From contig CAYMCO010000005.1 of the NCBI GenBank assembly GCA_964388955.1, positions 124,001 through 188,000 on the forward strand: a stretch of DNA of 64,000 nucleotides, read 5' to 3'. Source of the DNA: CAYMCO01 sp964388955 (GTDB lineage: Bacteria > Chloroflexota > Anaerolineae > Anaerolineales > E44-bin32). Positions 53,306 to 61,268 of this stretch are shown in pieces. The notes beneath the pieces are model-generated. The model saw only the letters and a list, made by a program, of their open reading frames with translations, ran no database searches and was not told the origin of the DNA. The first letter of the stretch is position 1, and each line of letters begins with the position of its first letter. The position numbers were made by a program, and so were the translations under genes.

Positions 53306-55684
53306 TTAGGCCGCGGCGAGGAGCGGCCGCTCCTGGGAGGCCCAGGCCGGGATTCTCGGGGGGAGGTCCACGCGGTAGCAGTGCGCGCCCGGGGACACGG
53401 GGCCCTGCCATGCCAGCAGGGGCAGGCGACCGTCCACATGGCGCGGCGGCAGGGTCCCGGGCGGGCCCCAGTATCCGGCGTTCCCCAGCAGCCAGCGATC
53501 CACCGTCTGCCGGTCGACGTCCACCGCCGCCAGCACGCTCTCCACCGCCCGCAGCATTAATTCAGTGTAGGCCCGGCAGTCATAGGGCGCGTCACCCTCG
53601 ATCAGCTCCCAGGCGCGCGCTCTCTCCGGGCCGGGCATGAGCACGAAACGCAGCGGCTCGCCCGGCGCCAGATCCACGCCGTTCCGCACCAACTGCCGCG
53701 CCACGCGCGCCGCGACGGTGCGCACCACAAATTCCTCCGGCTTGCGGGACAGCCGCTGGCGCATCACCAACCCGTCCAGCGGCGCGCCCCCGGCGCGCAG
53801 CAGCTGCAATCGAGCCTGAGCGTAGGCCACCGCCTCGGGCAGGCGGGCGCGGAACCCCGCCGCGTCCCGGCCTTCGGCCAGGATCTCCAGCAACCCCAAT
53901 TGCGTCTCCTTGATGAAGGGGGGAGTGTCGCGCCGCCGCGCCTCGATGCCGCGCACCTTCAGCGTGCCATCCTCATAGGCGCCAAAATAGCGATTCGCCA
54001 CCGCCCAACGGGGGTCAGTCCGGGAGGGCAGGAACGCCACCCATCGATACACACCCTCCAGCGAAATCTCCAGCCCGGTTTGATGGCGGATGTCCTCCAT
54101 CAGGCCCTCGTAGTCCGGCCGCCCCTCGGCGTCCGGCTTCTCAATCCACAGCCCGTCGACATAGGCATGCAGCACGCGAAAACCGCGCGCCTCAACCAGT
54201 TCCTTGGCTCGCAGCAGGATTTCGCGGCCGTAGGCGGTGACCGCCTCATGGGCCTCGATGCGCCCGAAGCGAGCGTTCTTGTATCCCAGATAGCCGAAGC
54301 ACGTCACCAGCAGCCACTTGTGGGCGGAGTAGCGCCGCCGGTAGGTTTCCACGTGCGGGTCGTCCTCGGGCAATGCCCGGATGAGCGCCTTGTATTGCTT
54401 GCGCTTCTCCAGCAAGGGCGCAAGGGTCTCCGGCACCAGGCCGTAGCGATGATGGCACACGTGCGTGCCCAACTCCGGGACGAACTCCCCCTCACAGCAC
54501 TTCGCGCCCACCGTCTCCGGTGAGATGTTGTAATGCACCATAATGCTGGGATACATGGCGGTGAAATCGAGCTCCGCCACATGCTGGTGCAGCCCGGGGA
54601 TCGGCGCGTACACCAGCCCGCCCTTATCCGCCCGCAGCAGCTGCATGCCGGTTTTCAGCCTCTCGGGATGGCGCTTTTGCCAGGGCACCAGCACGCCGCG
54701 CCGCAGCGCGGTGGCCACCTGCATGGCGCTGATCCCGGTGCCGGTCGAGACGCGCGCCACCGTCTGCACGGGCAATCCGGTCAGGCGCGCGATTTCCAGC
54801 GAACCGTCCATGCCGTAATCATCGGCCAAGAACGCGTTGCGGAAATCCAGGTGCCAGCGGCCGAAGAGAAAATGCTGCTCATTGCGAAACACAACCCGGC
54901 CGTAGGAAAAATAGGAATGCGCCGGCTTATGGCCGACATCTTTGCCCCGGTCCCGGTTCAGCGGCAGTGGGATGCCATAGTGGCGCGACAGCGCCATCAG
55001 GCGGGGGATGATGTAATTGTCGCCGTAGACGCTGATCAGCACGTCAGGGTCGAAACGCTCCAGCAGATGGCGCACCCCCAACACCAGATCGCGCCCGTGC
55101 CGGCGCGCAAACTGATAGCTCCGTCCATCGATCTCCACCAGCAAATCCCCGCGGTGGCCGCGCCCGGGGTCGCGCTGCCCCCCGCTCAAGCGCAGAGTCA
55201 TGATCCGCAGCGGCGGCAGGCGGTACTCGATCTCCCAAGGAGAATCGAGCGCTTCGATGCCCTGCACCTGGTTTCCCTCATGATCGACGGCGCAGTAAGC
55301 CAGCGGAAACACCTCCCGTGCCAGCACATAACGCTGCGGGATGGGGATATCCGCGTCGTAGTACGCCAGGTCCGGAAAGCGATCGGCGCATTCGCGGAAC
55401 AGGCGCTCCAGCGCGCCGGGCACATGCACCCGGACTTCAAGCACCTCGATCTCCCGGTCCAAGAAAAGGTCACGCCGTTCGCTGCGGCACAGGTCCACCG
55501 GCGCGCGCCGCGCCCGCAGCATCTGGCACAGACGATGCAGTTCGGCATGCGGCCCGCGGGCGTAGAAAGCCGGGCTGAAGCGGTCGTACAAACTGTGGGC
55601 CTCCCCTCCTTCATCGATGAGCCAGATACGCATGCCGCGACCGGAGGGATAAGCGTCAAACAACCAACCAAAAGTGGTGGGCAC
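53306..55684 (-). CDS. Divergent family B DNA polymerase with degraded exonuclease motifs
   Basis: 792 residues. Palm motif A is intact (ELDFTAMYPSIMVHYN, Asp about 373). Motif B has the Lys (AHKWLLVTCFGYLGYKNARFG). Motif C reads AYVDGLW (Asp about 510), so only one of the two Asp of the usual DTDS remains, the one normally essential for metal binding. In the N-terminal exonuclease region the DxE of Exo I is replaced (RIMTLRLSGG), Exo II reads GDNYIIPRL without its Asp, and Exo III lacks a clear Y-x3-D. Proofreading is therefore predicted absent. GTG start with GGAGGG, overlapping the previous gene's end region. Last gene of the LexA-box cassette. Probably a repair or bypass polymerase; may instead be inactive. 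Confidence 0.88.
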   Translation of the reverse strand: MPTTFGWLFDAYPSGRGMRIWLIDEGGEAHSLYDRFSPAFYARGPHAELHRLCQMLRARRAPVDLCRSERRDLFLDREIEVLEVRVHVPGALERLFRECADRFPDLAYYDADIPIPQRYVLAREVFPLAYCAVDHEGNQVQGIEALDSPWEIEYRLPPLRIMTLRLSGGQRDPGRGHRGDLLVEIDGRSYQFARRHGRDLVLGVRHLLERFDPDVLISVYGDNYIIPRLMALSRHYGIPLPLNRDRGKDVGHKPAHSYFSYGRVVFRNEQHFLFGRWHLDFRNAFLADDYGMDGSLEIARLTGLPVQTVARVSTGTGISAMQVATALRRGVLVPWQKRHPERLKTGMQLLRADKGGLVYAPIPGLHQHVAELDFTAMYPSIMVHYNISPETVGAKCCEGEFVPELGTHVCHHRYGLVPETLAPLLEKRKQYKALIRALPEDDPHVETYRRRYSAHKWLLVTCFGYLGYKNARFGRIEAHEAVTAYGREILLRAKELVEARGFRVLHAYVDGLWIEKPDAEGRPDYEGLMEDIRHQTGLEISLEGVYRWVAFLPSRTDPRWAVANRYFGAYEDGTLKVRGIEARRRDTPPFIKETQLGLLEILAEGRDAAGFRARLPEAVAYAQARLQLLRAGGAPLDGLVMRQRLSRKPEEFVVRTVAARVARQLVRNGVDLAPGEPLRFVLMPGPERARAWELIEGDAPYDCRAYTELMLRAVESVLAAVDVDRQTVDRWLLGNAGYWGPPGTLPPRHVDGRLPLLAWQGPVSPGAHCYRVDLPPRIPAWASQERPLLAAA

Positions 55685-55687
55685 GCC

Positions 55688-55975
55688 TCAGCCCTCCAGC
55701 GATAGATTCTCGCCATGCAGTTCCGCCAGCAAGGCATCCACCTGCTGGCGCAGCTTCAGCACCTGCTTGTGCTCCTCCAGCAACATGGAGAGCAACATGA
55801 CCTCGAAAGGCAGCAGATGCGAGGCGTAGGCAGCCGCCGCCAGGTGCCGGCGCGAGGAGGCGAACAGATCGTCCAGAGCGCGCTGATCCCTCCGGCGCAG
55901 GGCGCGCCGGAAGTGCGCCAGCGATTGCTGTTCCTCGATAAATGCCTGCGTGATAGACGGCAGCGTGCGTCCCAT
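55688..55975 (-). CDS. Small helical protein of the PolB cassette
   Basis: 95 residues, predicted all-helical from composition. The middle is basic (HFRRALRRRDQRALDDLF) and the last third forms heptad-like Leu repeats (MLLEEHKQVLKLRQQVDALLAEL), suggesting a coiled coil. No known family. It lies 69 bases after the RecA-like gene and ends three bases before the polymerase start, whose ribosome site is inside its last codons. Position suggests an accessory subunit that joins the other two proteins. Confidence 0.75.
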   Translation of the reverse strand: MGRTLPSITQAFIEEQQSLAHFRRALRRRDQRALDDLFASSRRHLAAAAYASHLLPFEVMLLSMLLEEHKQVLKLRQQVDALLAELHGENLSLEG

Positions 55976-56044
55976 ATTCGAACCTCGCTCCCGAGCGATC
56001 CCGGCTGGGTTTTCCCCTCCAGCCCGGCCCTCGCTCCTTGATCG

Positions 56045-56644
56045 TTAAAACAATGCCAACTGCGCCTGCGCTTCGGCGGCCGGGGGCCGTGCCAGCCAGG
56101 CGACATCCGCTGCGGCCTGCATGCGATCGAGCAGCACCCAGCGGTCTTTGACCAGGTTGCGCGGCTCGCGCGCCCCCACAATCACCGGGCCAGCAGCGGC
56201 CAGCCGTTTGAGGTGCGCCAGGGCGCCGACCAGCAGCCGCTCGGCATCGCGCAATGGCACGCTCTCGTCGTAAAAGGTGGTCAGCAGGTCAAGCACAAAG
56301 AGCGGCTCAGGGTTGGCGGGGGAACTCTCGATCAGCTGGGCCAGTTGAAAACAGGTAAAGGCCCGCGAAAGCCGGATGCGCTCCAGAACCGCGTAGGGAT
56401 GCGTGCTCAGGCCCCGGGCCATACGCGCCACAAAGTAGCCATCGAACCGGTTTCCCCCGTCAAAAACCCGCACCGCCTGGTCCCGCACCGCCACCACGGT
56501 GAGCATCGCCAGTAAAGCGCGTGTCGGTGTGTCCGCTCCCCAGAAAAGCGACAGCCGCGGCTGCAGCAGCGCCTCCATCAGCGCCGGGTCCCGCGCCGGG
56601 CCCGGCAGATCGACTGCCGGTGAAACGGCCAGCCTGCGTCCCAT
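56045..56644 (-). CDS. RecA/RadA-like protein lacking the P-loop, first gene of the PolB cassette
   Basis: About 199 residues. The fold is suggested by AVRVFDGGNRFDGYFVARMARGL, then RIRLSRAFTCFQLAQLIES and the Walker B-like strand PLFVLDLLTTFYDESV, which match the RecA/Rad51 core order. At the Walker A position, LFWGADTPTRALL lacks the GKT/S lysine, so ATP hydrolysis is unlikely. This recalls ImuA/SulA-like RecA relatives that partner translesion polymerases. ATG chosen at 56644 because GGAGG precedes it; an ATG ten codons upstream lies six bases from the LexA-type box and has no ribosome site. Confidence 0.72.
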   Translation of the reverse strand: MGRRLAVSPAVDLPGPARDPALMEALLQPRLSLFWGADTPTRALLAMLTVVAVRDQAVRVFDGGNRFDGYFVARMARGLSTHPYAVLERIRLSRAFTCFQLAQLIESSPANPEPLFVLDLLTTFYDESVPLRDAERLLVGALAHLKRLAAAGPVIVGAREPRNLVKDRWVLLDRMQAAADVAWLARPPAAEAQAQLALF

Positions 56645-56679
56645 TCCAAGCCTCCATCGCCGAAAGGCGTTCATTGATC

Positions 56680-56693
56680 AGAACATTTGTTCT
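56680..56693 (-). promoter_or_regulatory. LexA-type SOS box upstream of the PolB cassette
   Basis: AGAACATTTGTTCT: perfect GAAC-N4-GTTC, the box of Bacillus- and actinobacteria-type LexA. It lies 36 bases before the cassette's first start codon, where it would overlap the -10 region (TTGCGC, 18 bases, TAGAAC is a possible weak promoter). Identical in all 14 bases to the box at 61180. Confidence 0.8.
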
Positions 56694-56785
56694 ATTTCTA
56701 CCGAAAAAGGAGGCGCAAGTCATCCCCCATGAGGGTGAACTCTGTGGGGAACCTTCATCCCTCCCCCGCGCGGGGGAGGAAAGGC

Positions 56786-57454
56786 TCAGGTCCCGGAGGT
56801 GTTCAGCAATTCCCGCGTGCGCGGGTGACCGGCGTAGACGCCGCGATATTCCGGGGGCAGCAACGCGGCGATGTGGCACATCACCTCATCCGCATTGCGC
56901 CGCAAGCTGGCGGAACGGTCGCCGGCATCCAGAGGCGGCAGTTCGAAGAGTTCCCCGAAGCGAACCGTGACGCGCTGGCGACGGAGGCGCAGCAGCGAGC
57001 GGATGGCAGCCTCCGTACCTGTCAGCGCCACCGGGAGGATGGGCACATCCACGTGATCGACAAGGTAGGCAATGCCCGTCTTGGCGCGGATCAGCCCGCC
57101 GGTCTTGCTGCGGGTCCCCTCGGGCGCCATGCCAAAGACGTTGCCCGCCTCCAGCCACCGAATGGCCCCCTCCAGTGCCTTGCGATCCACCTCCCCCCGC
57201 TGGATAAAAATCCCGCCCCCCATCCGCAGCAGCGTACCGAAAATGAGGTGCCGCTGCCACTTTTCCGCCGCCCATCCGGTGAGATGCTCGCCGCCCACCA
57301 GACCAAAAATCAGCGGCACGTCAACCAGCCCCAAATGATTGGACGCCATGATGTAGGGCCCCTCGGAAGGCACGTTCCCCAACCCTTCGACCTCTCGTCG
57401 GCTGACAAGCGCCATTAGTTTGTCGAAGAACCAGCGCAGAAACCTCGCCGTCAT
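56786..57454 (-). CDS. plsC: 1-acyl-sn-glycerol-3-phosphate acyltransferase
   Basis: 222 residues. Adds the second acyl chain to make phosphatidic acid. Catalytic NHLGLVDVPLIF (H-x4-D) near residue 40, GGGIFIQRGEVDRKAL, and the phosphate-binding APEGTRSKTGGL near 115 are all seen. An N-terminal hydrophobic/amphipathic segment suits membrane association. No clear ribosome site. It ends about 90 bases before the LexA-type box, so read-through into the PolB cassette is possible. Confidence 0.9.
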   Translation of the reverse strand: MTARFLRWFFDKLMALVSRREVEGLGNVPSEGPYIMASNHLGLVDVPLIFGLVGGEHLTGWAAEKWQRHLIFGTLLRMGGGIFIQRGEVDRKALEGAIRWLEAGNVFGMAPEGTRSKTGGLIRAKTGIAYLVDHVDVPILPVALTGTEAAIRSLLRLRRQRVTVRFGELFELPPLDAGDRSASLRRNADEVMCHIAALLPPEYRGVYAGHPRTRELLNTSGT

Positions 57455-57562
57455 GCCATCCCCCGGGGCGGATTAGGACCGATCGAATTGTAAATCCAAC
57501 GCCGCCGAGGAACAATGCGCATGGAGAACGCTGCGGGCAATTCACGAACTGTGCCCGGCGAT

Positions 57563-57609
57563 GGGCTGTTCACTGCTCACGGTTGACTCCCCACTGTTTA
57601 CTGCTCCCC
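57563..57609. repeat. Degenerate 7-bp repeat tract (AGTGAAC type)
   Basis: On the minus strand: GGGGAGC, AGTAAAC, AGTGGGG, AGTCAAC, CGTGAGC, AGTGAAC, AGCCC, seven units in phase. The rest of the 440-base gap between plsC and the next gene shows no gene or clear promoter. Confidence 0.6.
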
Positions 57610-57895
57610 GCGCAGAGCGCACCGCGCAAAGCACAAAGCCCGCCGGGCCCGTCTTTGTGGTAGCATGATATCCGAGGTTCGGGGGAAAGCACCGAGGTCA
57701 GATTGAGCGGCGTCGTCCACAAGCCACTGCGCGCGCCGGGTGAGCGCCGGCGGACGGAAAACGCACCCGCATCGCAATTGCCGGATCGGTGTTTTCATGC
57801 CTGACCCGCACCCGGGCGGGCGGTCTATTTTCCGTCCGGATAGCCGCATCGGCACAAGCCAACCGCGATGGCCGCGAAAGGAATAGTGAAGGTAC

Positions 57896-59362
57896 ATGCA
57901 ACTGGCAGACAGTGTTCCGACCCACGCTTGGTGGCGAAAAGTCCGGGTGGCATTCGTACCCGGCCCTATGTCCTCCATCCTGGAGACGGTGATGGATGGT
58001 ATCTTGAGGCGCTTTCGGGAAGAGGGCCACGAGGTCCTCACCACGCCCGACGCGGAAACGGAACTGATACTCACCACCGCCCCTTTCGGCGAATCTCTGG
58101 GCTGGCGGCAGGCGCTGTTCTTCTCGGCTCGCCGGCGCTTCAAGATGCTCAAGACACCCACGATCATCACTTTCCTGCACAGCGGCCGAAGGAGATTGCA
58201 GGGCCTGCTGGGGCACTTCCAATCTGCTTTGGAGAAGGATCCACCCGACCCGGCGGATTTTCAGTTCGCCGGCTTGTCCGATAGCTCCCCGGAAGTGCTT
58301 ATCGAACAGGGGCAACGGGGAGGGCCGATTCTGGCGCTGGAAAGGGTGCTGCAGGCCCAGGCCAAGAGCATCCGCGTCGTGCTCGTCACCGGCGATGAGG
58401 GCCCGGAGGGCGCCTATCATTTTGACCTCGTCGGGGCGCATCCCATGACCCGGTTGGGTGAGGATCCGAAAGCGTTCTATGCCGATATCGTGCGGCGCAT
58501 CGTCACCGCCATGAGCACGCATGAGATCACCGACCACCGGGTGGTGGGCGACCCTATCCCCAGCGAGCGCTGGGCGCGCGCTCAAGGGCCCATGGCGATG
58601 CAGCGCGCGGGGAAGGAGTTCGGAAAGCGCGATTTCTTCACGGACATGATCCGCATCTCCGACCTTGTGAGCGTACCGGCGGTGTCGGACGCCATCGCCG
58701 AGCAATACAGCGAGGGCTGCTTCGCCACCTGGGATCCAGAGCTCGAGGCGCTGATATCCACGGTCACCGGGAGCGCAAGACCAGTGGATAAGGGCTCCAT
58801 CCAGGACCAGGACCTGGCGGTGATCGTCGGGGTGCGGGACGACGGGGCTGGGGCAAAGGTGCGCCACGTGGAAGGCAAACGGGACGATCCTCCTTCGTCG
58901 GAGGCCGTCGAGATGATCGACATGGACGAACGGTTGCCCGGGATCCGGTTGGGCCCGGATTGGAGTATCCGGGGCGAAGTCCCCGTCGCTCGATCCAAAC
59001 TGCACGGCCACCGGGGCGTCTCGGCCTTCGACCCCAATCTGGTTGAGCACGTGGACCTCGACCCGGCCTATTATCACTATCCCGTGTCGTGCTCCACAGA
59101 AGCGCAGGCCAAAGCCATCAAGATGGCCTTCTCCCGCTCCGAAGCGCTCCAGAATCCCGTTGATCCGCGCCCTCTCGTGTTCACCGTCCTGCCGGGTCAC
59201 GGGATTGTGATCGTCGAAAAGTGGGTGCCCGGAAAGGCGCCCTTCCAGGCAATTTGGGAATCTATGGACAGCGGCGCTCTGCAGATCAGCAGCCGTGTGC
59301 CGCAAGGACCGCTGGAGTACATCCCTTCCGGGGATGGCATGATGGTGCTGCACGCCGAATAG
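57896..59362 (+). CDS. Hypothetical protein, unrecognised family
   Basis: 488 residues with normal codon use and a ribosome site (GAAGG) before the ATG. The first half has a Rossmann-like feel (KVRVAFVPGPMSSILETVMDGILRRFREEGHEV, TPTIITFLHSGRRRLQGLLGHF, SIRVVLVTGDEGPEGAYHF); the second is beta-rich with KWVPGKAPFQAIW. No signal peptide, membrane segment or catalytic motif that I can name. The second half repeatedly uses 'DxVR..D' acidic loops. It stands alone, followed 180 bases later by the GNAT-like gene. Possibly a lineage-specific enzyme. Confidence 0.7.
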   Translation: MQLADSVPTHAWWRKVRVAFVPGPMSSILETVMDGILRRFREEGHEVLTTPDAETELILTTAPFGESLGWRQALFFSARRRFKMLKTPTIITFLHSGRRRLQGLLGHFQSALEKDPPDPADFQFAGLSDSSPEVLIEQGQRGGPILALERVLQAQAKSIRVVLVTGDEGPEGAYHFDLVGAHPMTRLGEDPKAFYADIVRRIVTAMSTHEITDHRVVGDPIPSERWARAQGPMAMQRAGKEFGKRDFFTDMIRISDLVSVPAVSDAIAEQYSEGCFATWDPELEALISTVTGSARPVDKGSIQDQDLAVIVGVRDDGAGAKVRHVEGKRDDPPSSEAVEMIDMDERLPGIRLGPDWSIRGEVPVARSKLHGHRGVSAFDPNLVEHVDLDPAYYHYPVSCSTEAQAKAIKMAFSRSEALQNPVDPRPLVFTVLPGHGIVIVEKWVPGKAPFQAIWESMDSGALQISSRVPQGPLEYIPSGDGMMVLHAE

Positions 59363-59539
59363 AGCCAAGCCGTAAACCGCGTGGTTCGACAGCGGGGATG
59401 AAATATCATCGATCGAATCTTGCGGGCCGTTCGCCTGATTGCCAGCGCGTTCATCAACCTCACCTTCGGGGGCTCGAGTCTCCCCGCCTTGAACCGCCAG
59501 CGGGCAAAGTCCCAGCCCCGCCATCCAGAAGGGAGCGGC

Positions 59540-60667
59540 ATGTTCTCCGTCCGCCAAATCGACACGGAATCGCGCGCCGATGTGCGCGCCTTCACCCGCT
59601 TCCCCTTCGACCTCTACCGAGGCGATCCGCTATGGGTCCCGCCGCCGTTGGTGGACGCCAGGCTCCAACTCAATCGAGAGAAGCATCCATATTACGAGCA
59701 TTCGGATGCGGATTTCTTTCTGGCCGAACGGAATGGCCGGGTGCTGGGGCGAATCGCTGCCTTGGAAAACAAGCCGCACAATACCTACCACGACCGGCGC
59801 TGGGCGCAGTTCTACCTCTTCGAATGCATTCCCGAGTTTGCGGTTGCGCAAGCGCTTTTCGAACGCGCCGCAGAGTGGGCGAGGGCGCGCGGCCTGGAAT
59901 ACATGGTCGGCCCGAAGGGCTTCGGCGCGCTGGACGGCTACGGCATGCTTGTGGCGGGATTTGAGCACCGGCCGGCGATGACCATGATGAACTACAACCC
60001 TGAATACTATCCGCAATTCATGGATCGCCTCGGTTTCCGGAAGGAGGTCGATTTCGTCTCTTGCGAGTTGACCGTGGACCGCTTCGCCCTGGACGAACGC
60101 ATTCACCGCATCGCAGCCCGCGCCGCCAGGCGATCCGGCCTGCGTGTGCTGCGTTTCAAGAGCAAATCGGAACTGCGCGCATGGGCTCCCAAGATCGGAG
60201 AGACCTACAACCGTGCCTTTGTGCACAACTGGGAATACTATCCGCTATCCTCGCGCGAAATCGCCTTCCTGACCGATAACCTGCTGAGCGTGGCCGATCC
60301 CAAGCTGATCAAGATCATCGCCCAGGAGGACCGGGTAGTGGGTTTCCTGTTTGCCTTCCCCGATGTCTCCCGCGGTTTGCAGAAAGCGCGCGGTCGGCTT
60401 TTTCCCTTCGGCATCTTTCATCTGCTGCTGGATATGCAACGCACCAAAGAGGTGGCCATCAACGGCGCGGGCATTCTCCCCGGGTTCCAGGGACGGGGCG
60501 GCAACGCACTGTTGTATTCCGAGATGGAAAAGACCATCCGGGAGGGCGGTTTCAGGCGGGCGGACCTCACTCAAGTGGCCGAGAGCGCGGTGCAGATGCG
60601 GCGGGATTTGGAGAACGTGGGCGGCAGTCCCTATAAGAACCACCGTGTGTTCATCAAAGCCATCTGA
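59540..60667 (+). CDS. GNAT-like N-acyltransferase family protein
   Basis: About 375 residues. N-terminal half: VRAFTRFPFDLYRGDPLWVPPPLVDARLQLNREKHPYYEHSDADFF and GRVLGRIAAL, the pattern of a conserved family annotated as GNAT or 'N-acetyltransferase' (DUF-type, two fused GNAT folds). C-terminal half has INGAGILPGFQGRGGNALLYSEMEKTIREGGF, the acyl-CoA binding Q/R-x-x-G-x-G/A motif (QGRGGN). Substrate unknown. AGGGAGCGGC precedes the chosen ATG; an in-frame ATG 40 codons earlier gives a low-homology extension. Convergent with the LuxR-type gene. Confidence 0.82.
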   Translation: MFSVRQIDTESRADVRAFTRFPFDLYRGDPLWVPPPLVDARLQLNREKHPYYEHSDADFFLAERNGRVLGRIAALENKPHNTYHDRRWAQFYLFECIPEFAVAQALFERAAEWARARGLEYMVGPKGFGALDGYGMLVAGFEHRPAMTMMNYNPEYYPQFMDRLGFRKEVDFVSCELTVDRFALDERIHRIAARAARRSGLRVLRFKSKSELRAWAPKIGETYNRAFVHNWEYYPLSSREIAFLTDNLLSVADPKLIKIIAQEDRVVGFLFAFPDVSRGLQKARGRLFPFGIFHLLLDMQRTKEVAINGAGILPGFQGRGGNALLYSEMEKTIREGGFRRADLTQVAESAVQMRRDLENVGGSPYKNHRVFIKAI

Positions 60668-60678
60668 ATGCCTGGAAA

Positions 60679-61068
60679 TCAGGTCTCCCACCAGCGGATC
60701 CCCAAATCCAACAACAGCAGGCGCAGATCGGCTTTGCTGCGCACCCCGAACTTCCCCAAGGCGTTGCGCATATGGGTCTTGACCGTCTCAGAGGAGATCA
60801 CCAATGCCTCCGCAATCTCCTGATTGGTGCAGCCGCGCGCGGTCAGCCAGACCACATCCCGCTCCCGTGGGGTGAGCGTATCCAGCGCACGTTCCGCCCG
60901 GGCGCGCAGGCTCTCTTTCTCCAGTCCCTGTTCCAGCAGATCGACCGCCAGCGCCCGCGGCGACAGGTCGCGCGCATCCGCAGCCAGCCGCAGCCGCGCC
61001 GCGAGCGCTGGGCAGGCTCTGAGCACCAATTCCTCATCACGGCCGGACGACGGCGAACGAAAAGACAC
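60679..61068 (-). CDS. Solo LuxR-type HTH transcriptional regulator
   Basis: About 129 residues. C-terminal GerE/LuxR helix-turn-helix (about 66-129): LTPRERDVVWLTARGCTNQEIAEALVISSETVKTHMRNALGKFGV. The N-terminal 60 residues are a short helical region without receiver, PAS or autoinducer domain. I chose a GTG start with GAGGAGG six bases before it; a longer frame with a poor site exists. Expressed from a consensus promoter whose spacer holds a LexA-type box, so probably induced by DNA damage. Target genes unknown. Confidence 0.88.
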   Translation of the reverse strand: MSFRSPSSGRDEELVLRACPALAARLRLAADARDLSPRALAVDLLEQGLEKESLRARAERALDTLTPRERDVVWLTARGCTNQEIAEALVISSETVKTHMRNALGKFGVRSKADLRLLLLDLGIRWWET

Positions 61069-61172
61069 GCAAGACCTCCTCGAATACTTCGCACCGACAG
61101 CGCGCCAAGGCTGGGGCAGGCGCCTCGCGACTCCTGGGGTGTCCACCTCCGTAGCGAGCCGTTCGTGCTTCC

Positions 61173-61201
61173 AGTATATAGAACATTTGTTCTGTTGTCA
61201 A
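61173..61201 (-). promoter_or_regulatory. Promoter with embedded LexA-type SOS box before the LuxR-type gene
   Basis: Minus strand TTGACA (61196-61201), 17-base spacer, TATACT (61173-61178). The palindrome AGAACATTTGTTCT occupies 61180-61193, filling the spacer, a position where a bound repressor would block RNA polymerase. About 105 bases before the chosen GTG. Confidence 0.85.
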
Positions 61202-61268
61202 TCCCGTACCCCGGTTACGCTTACCCGAGTGATCCACAGCCTGTTAGACTCCACAAGAGGAGATGTCC

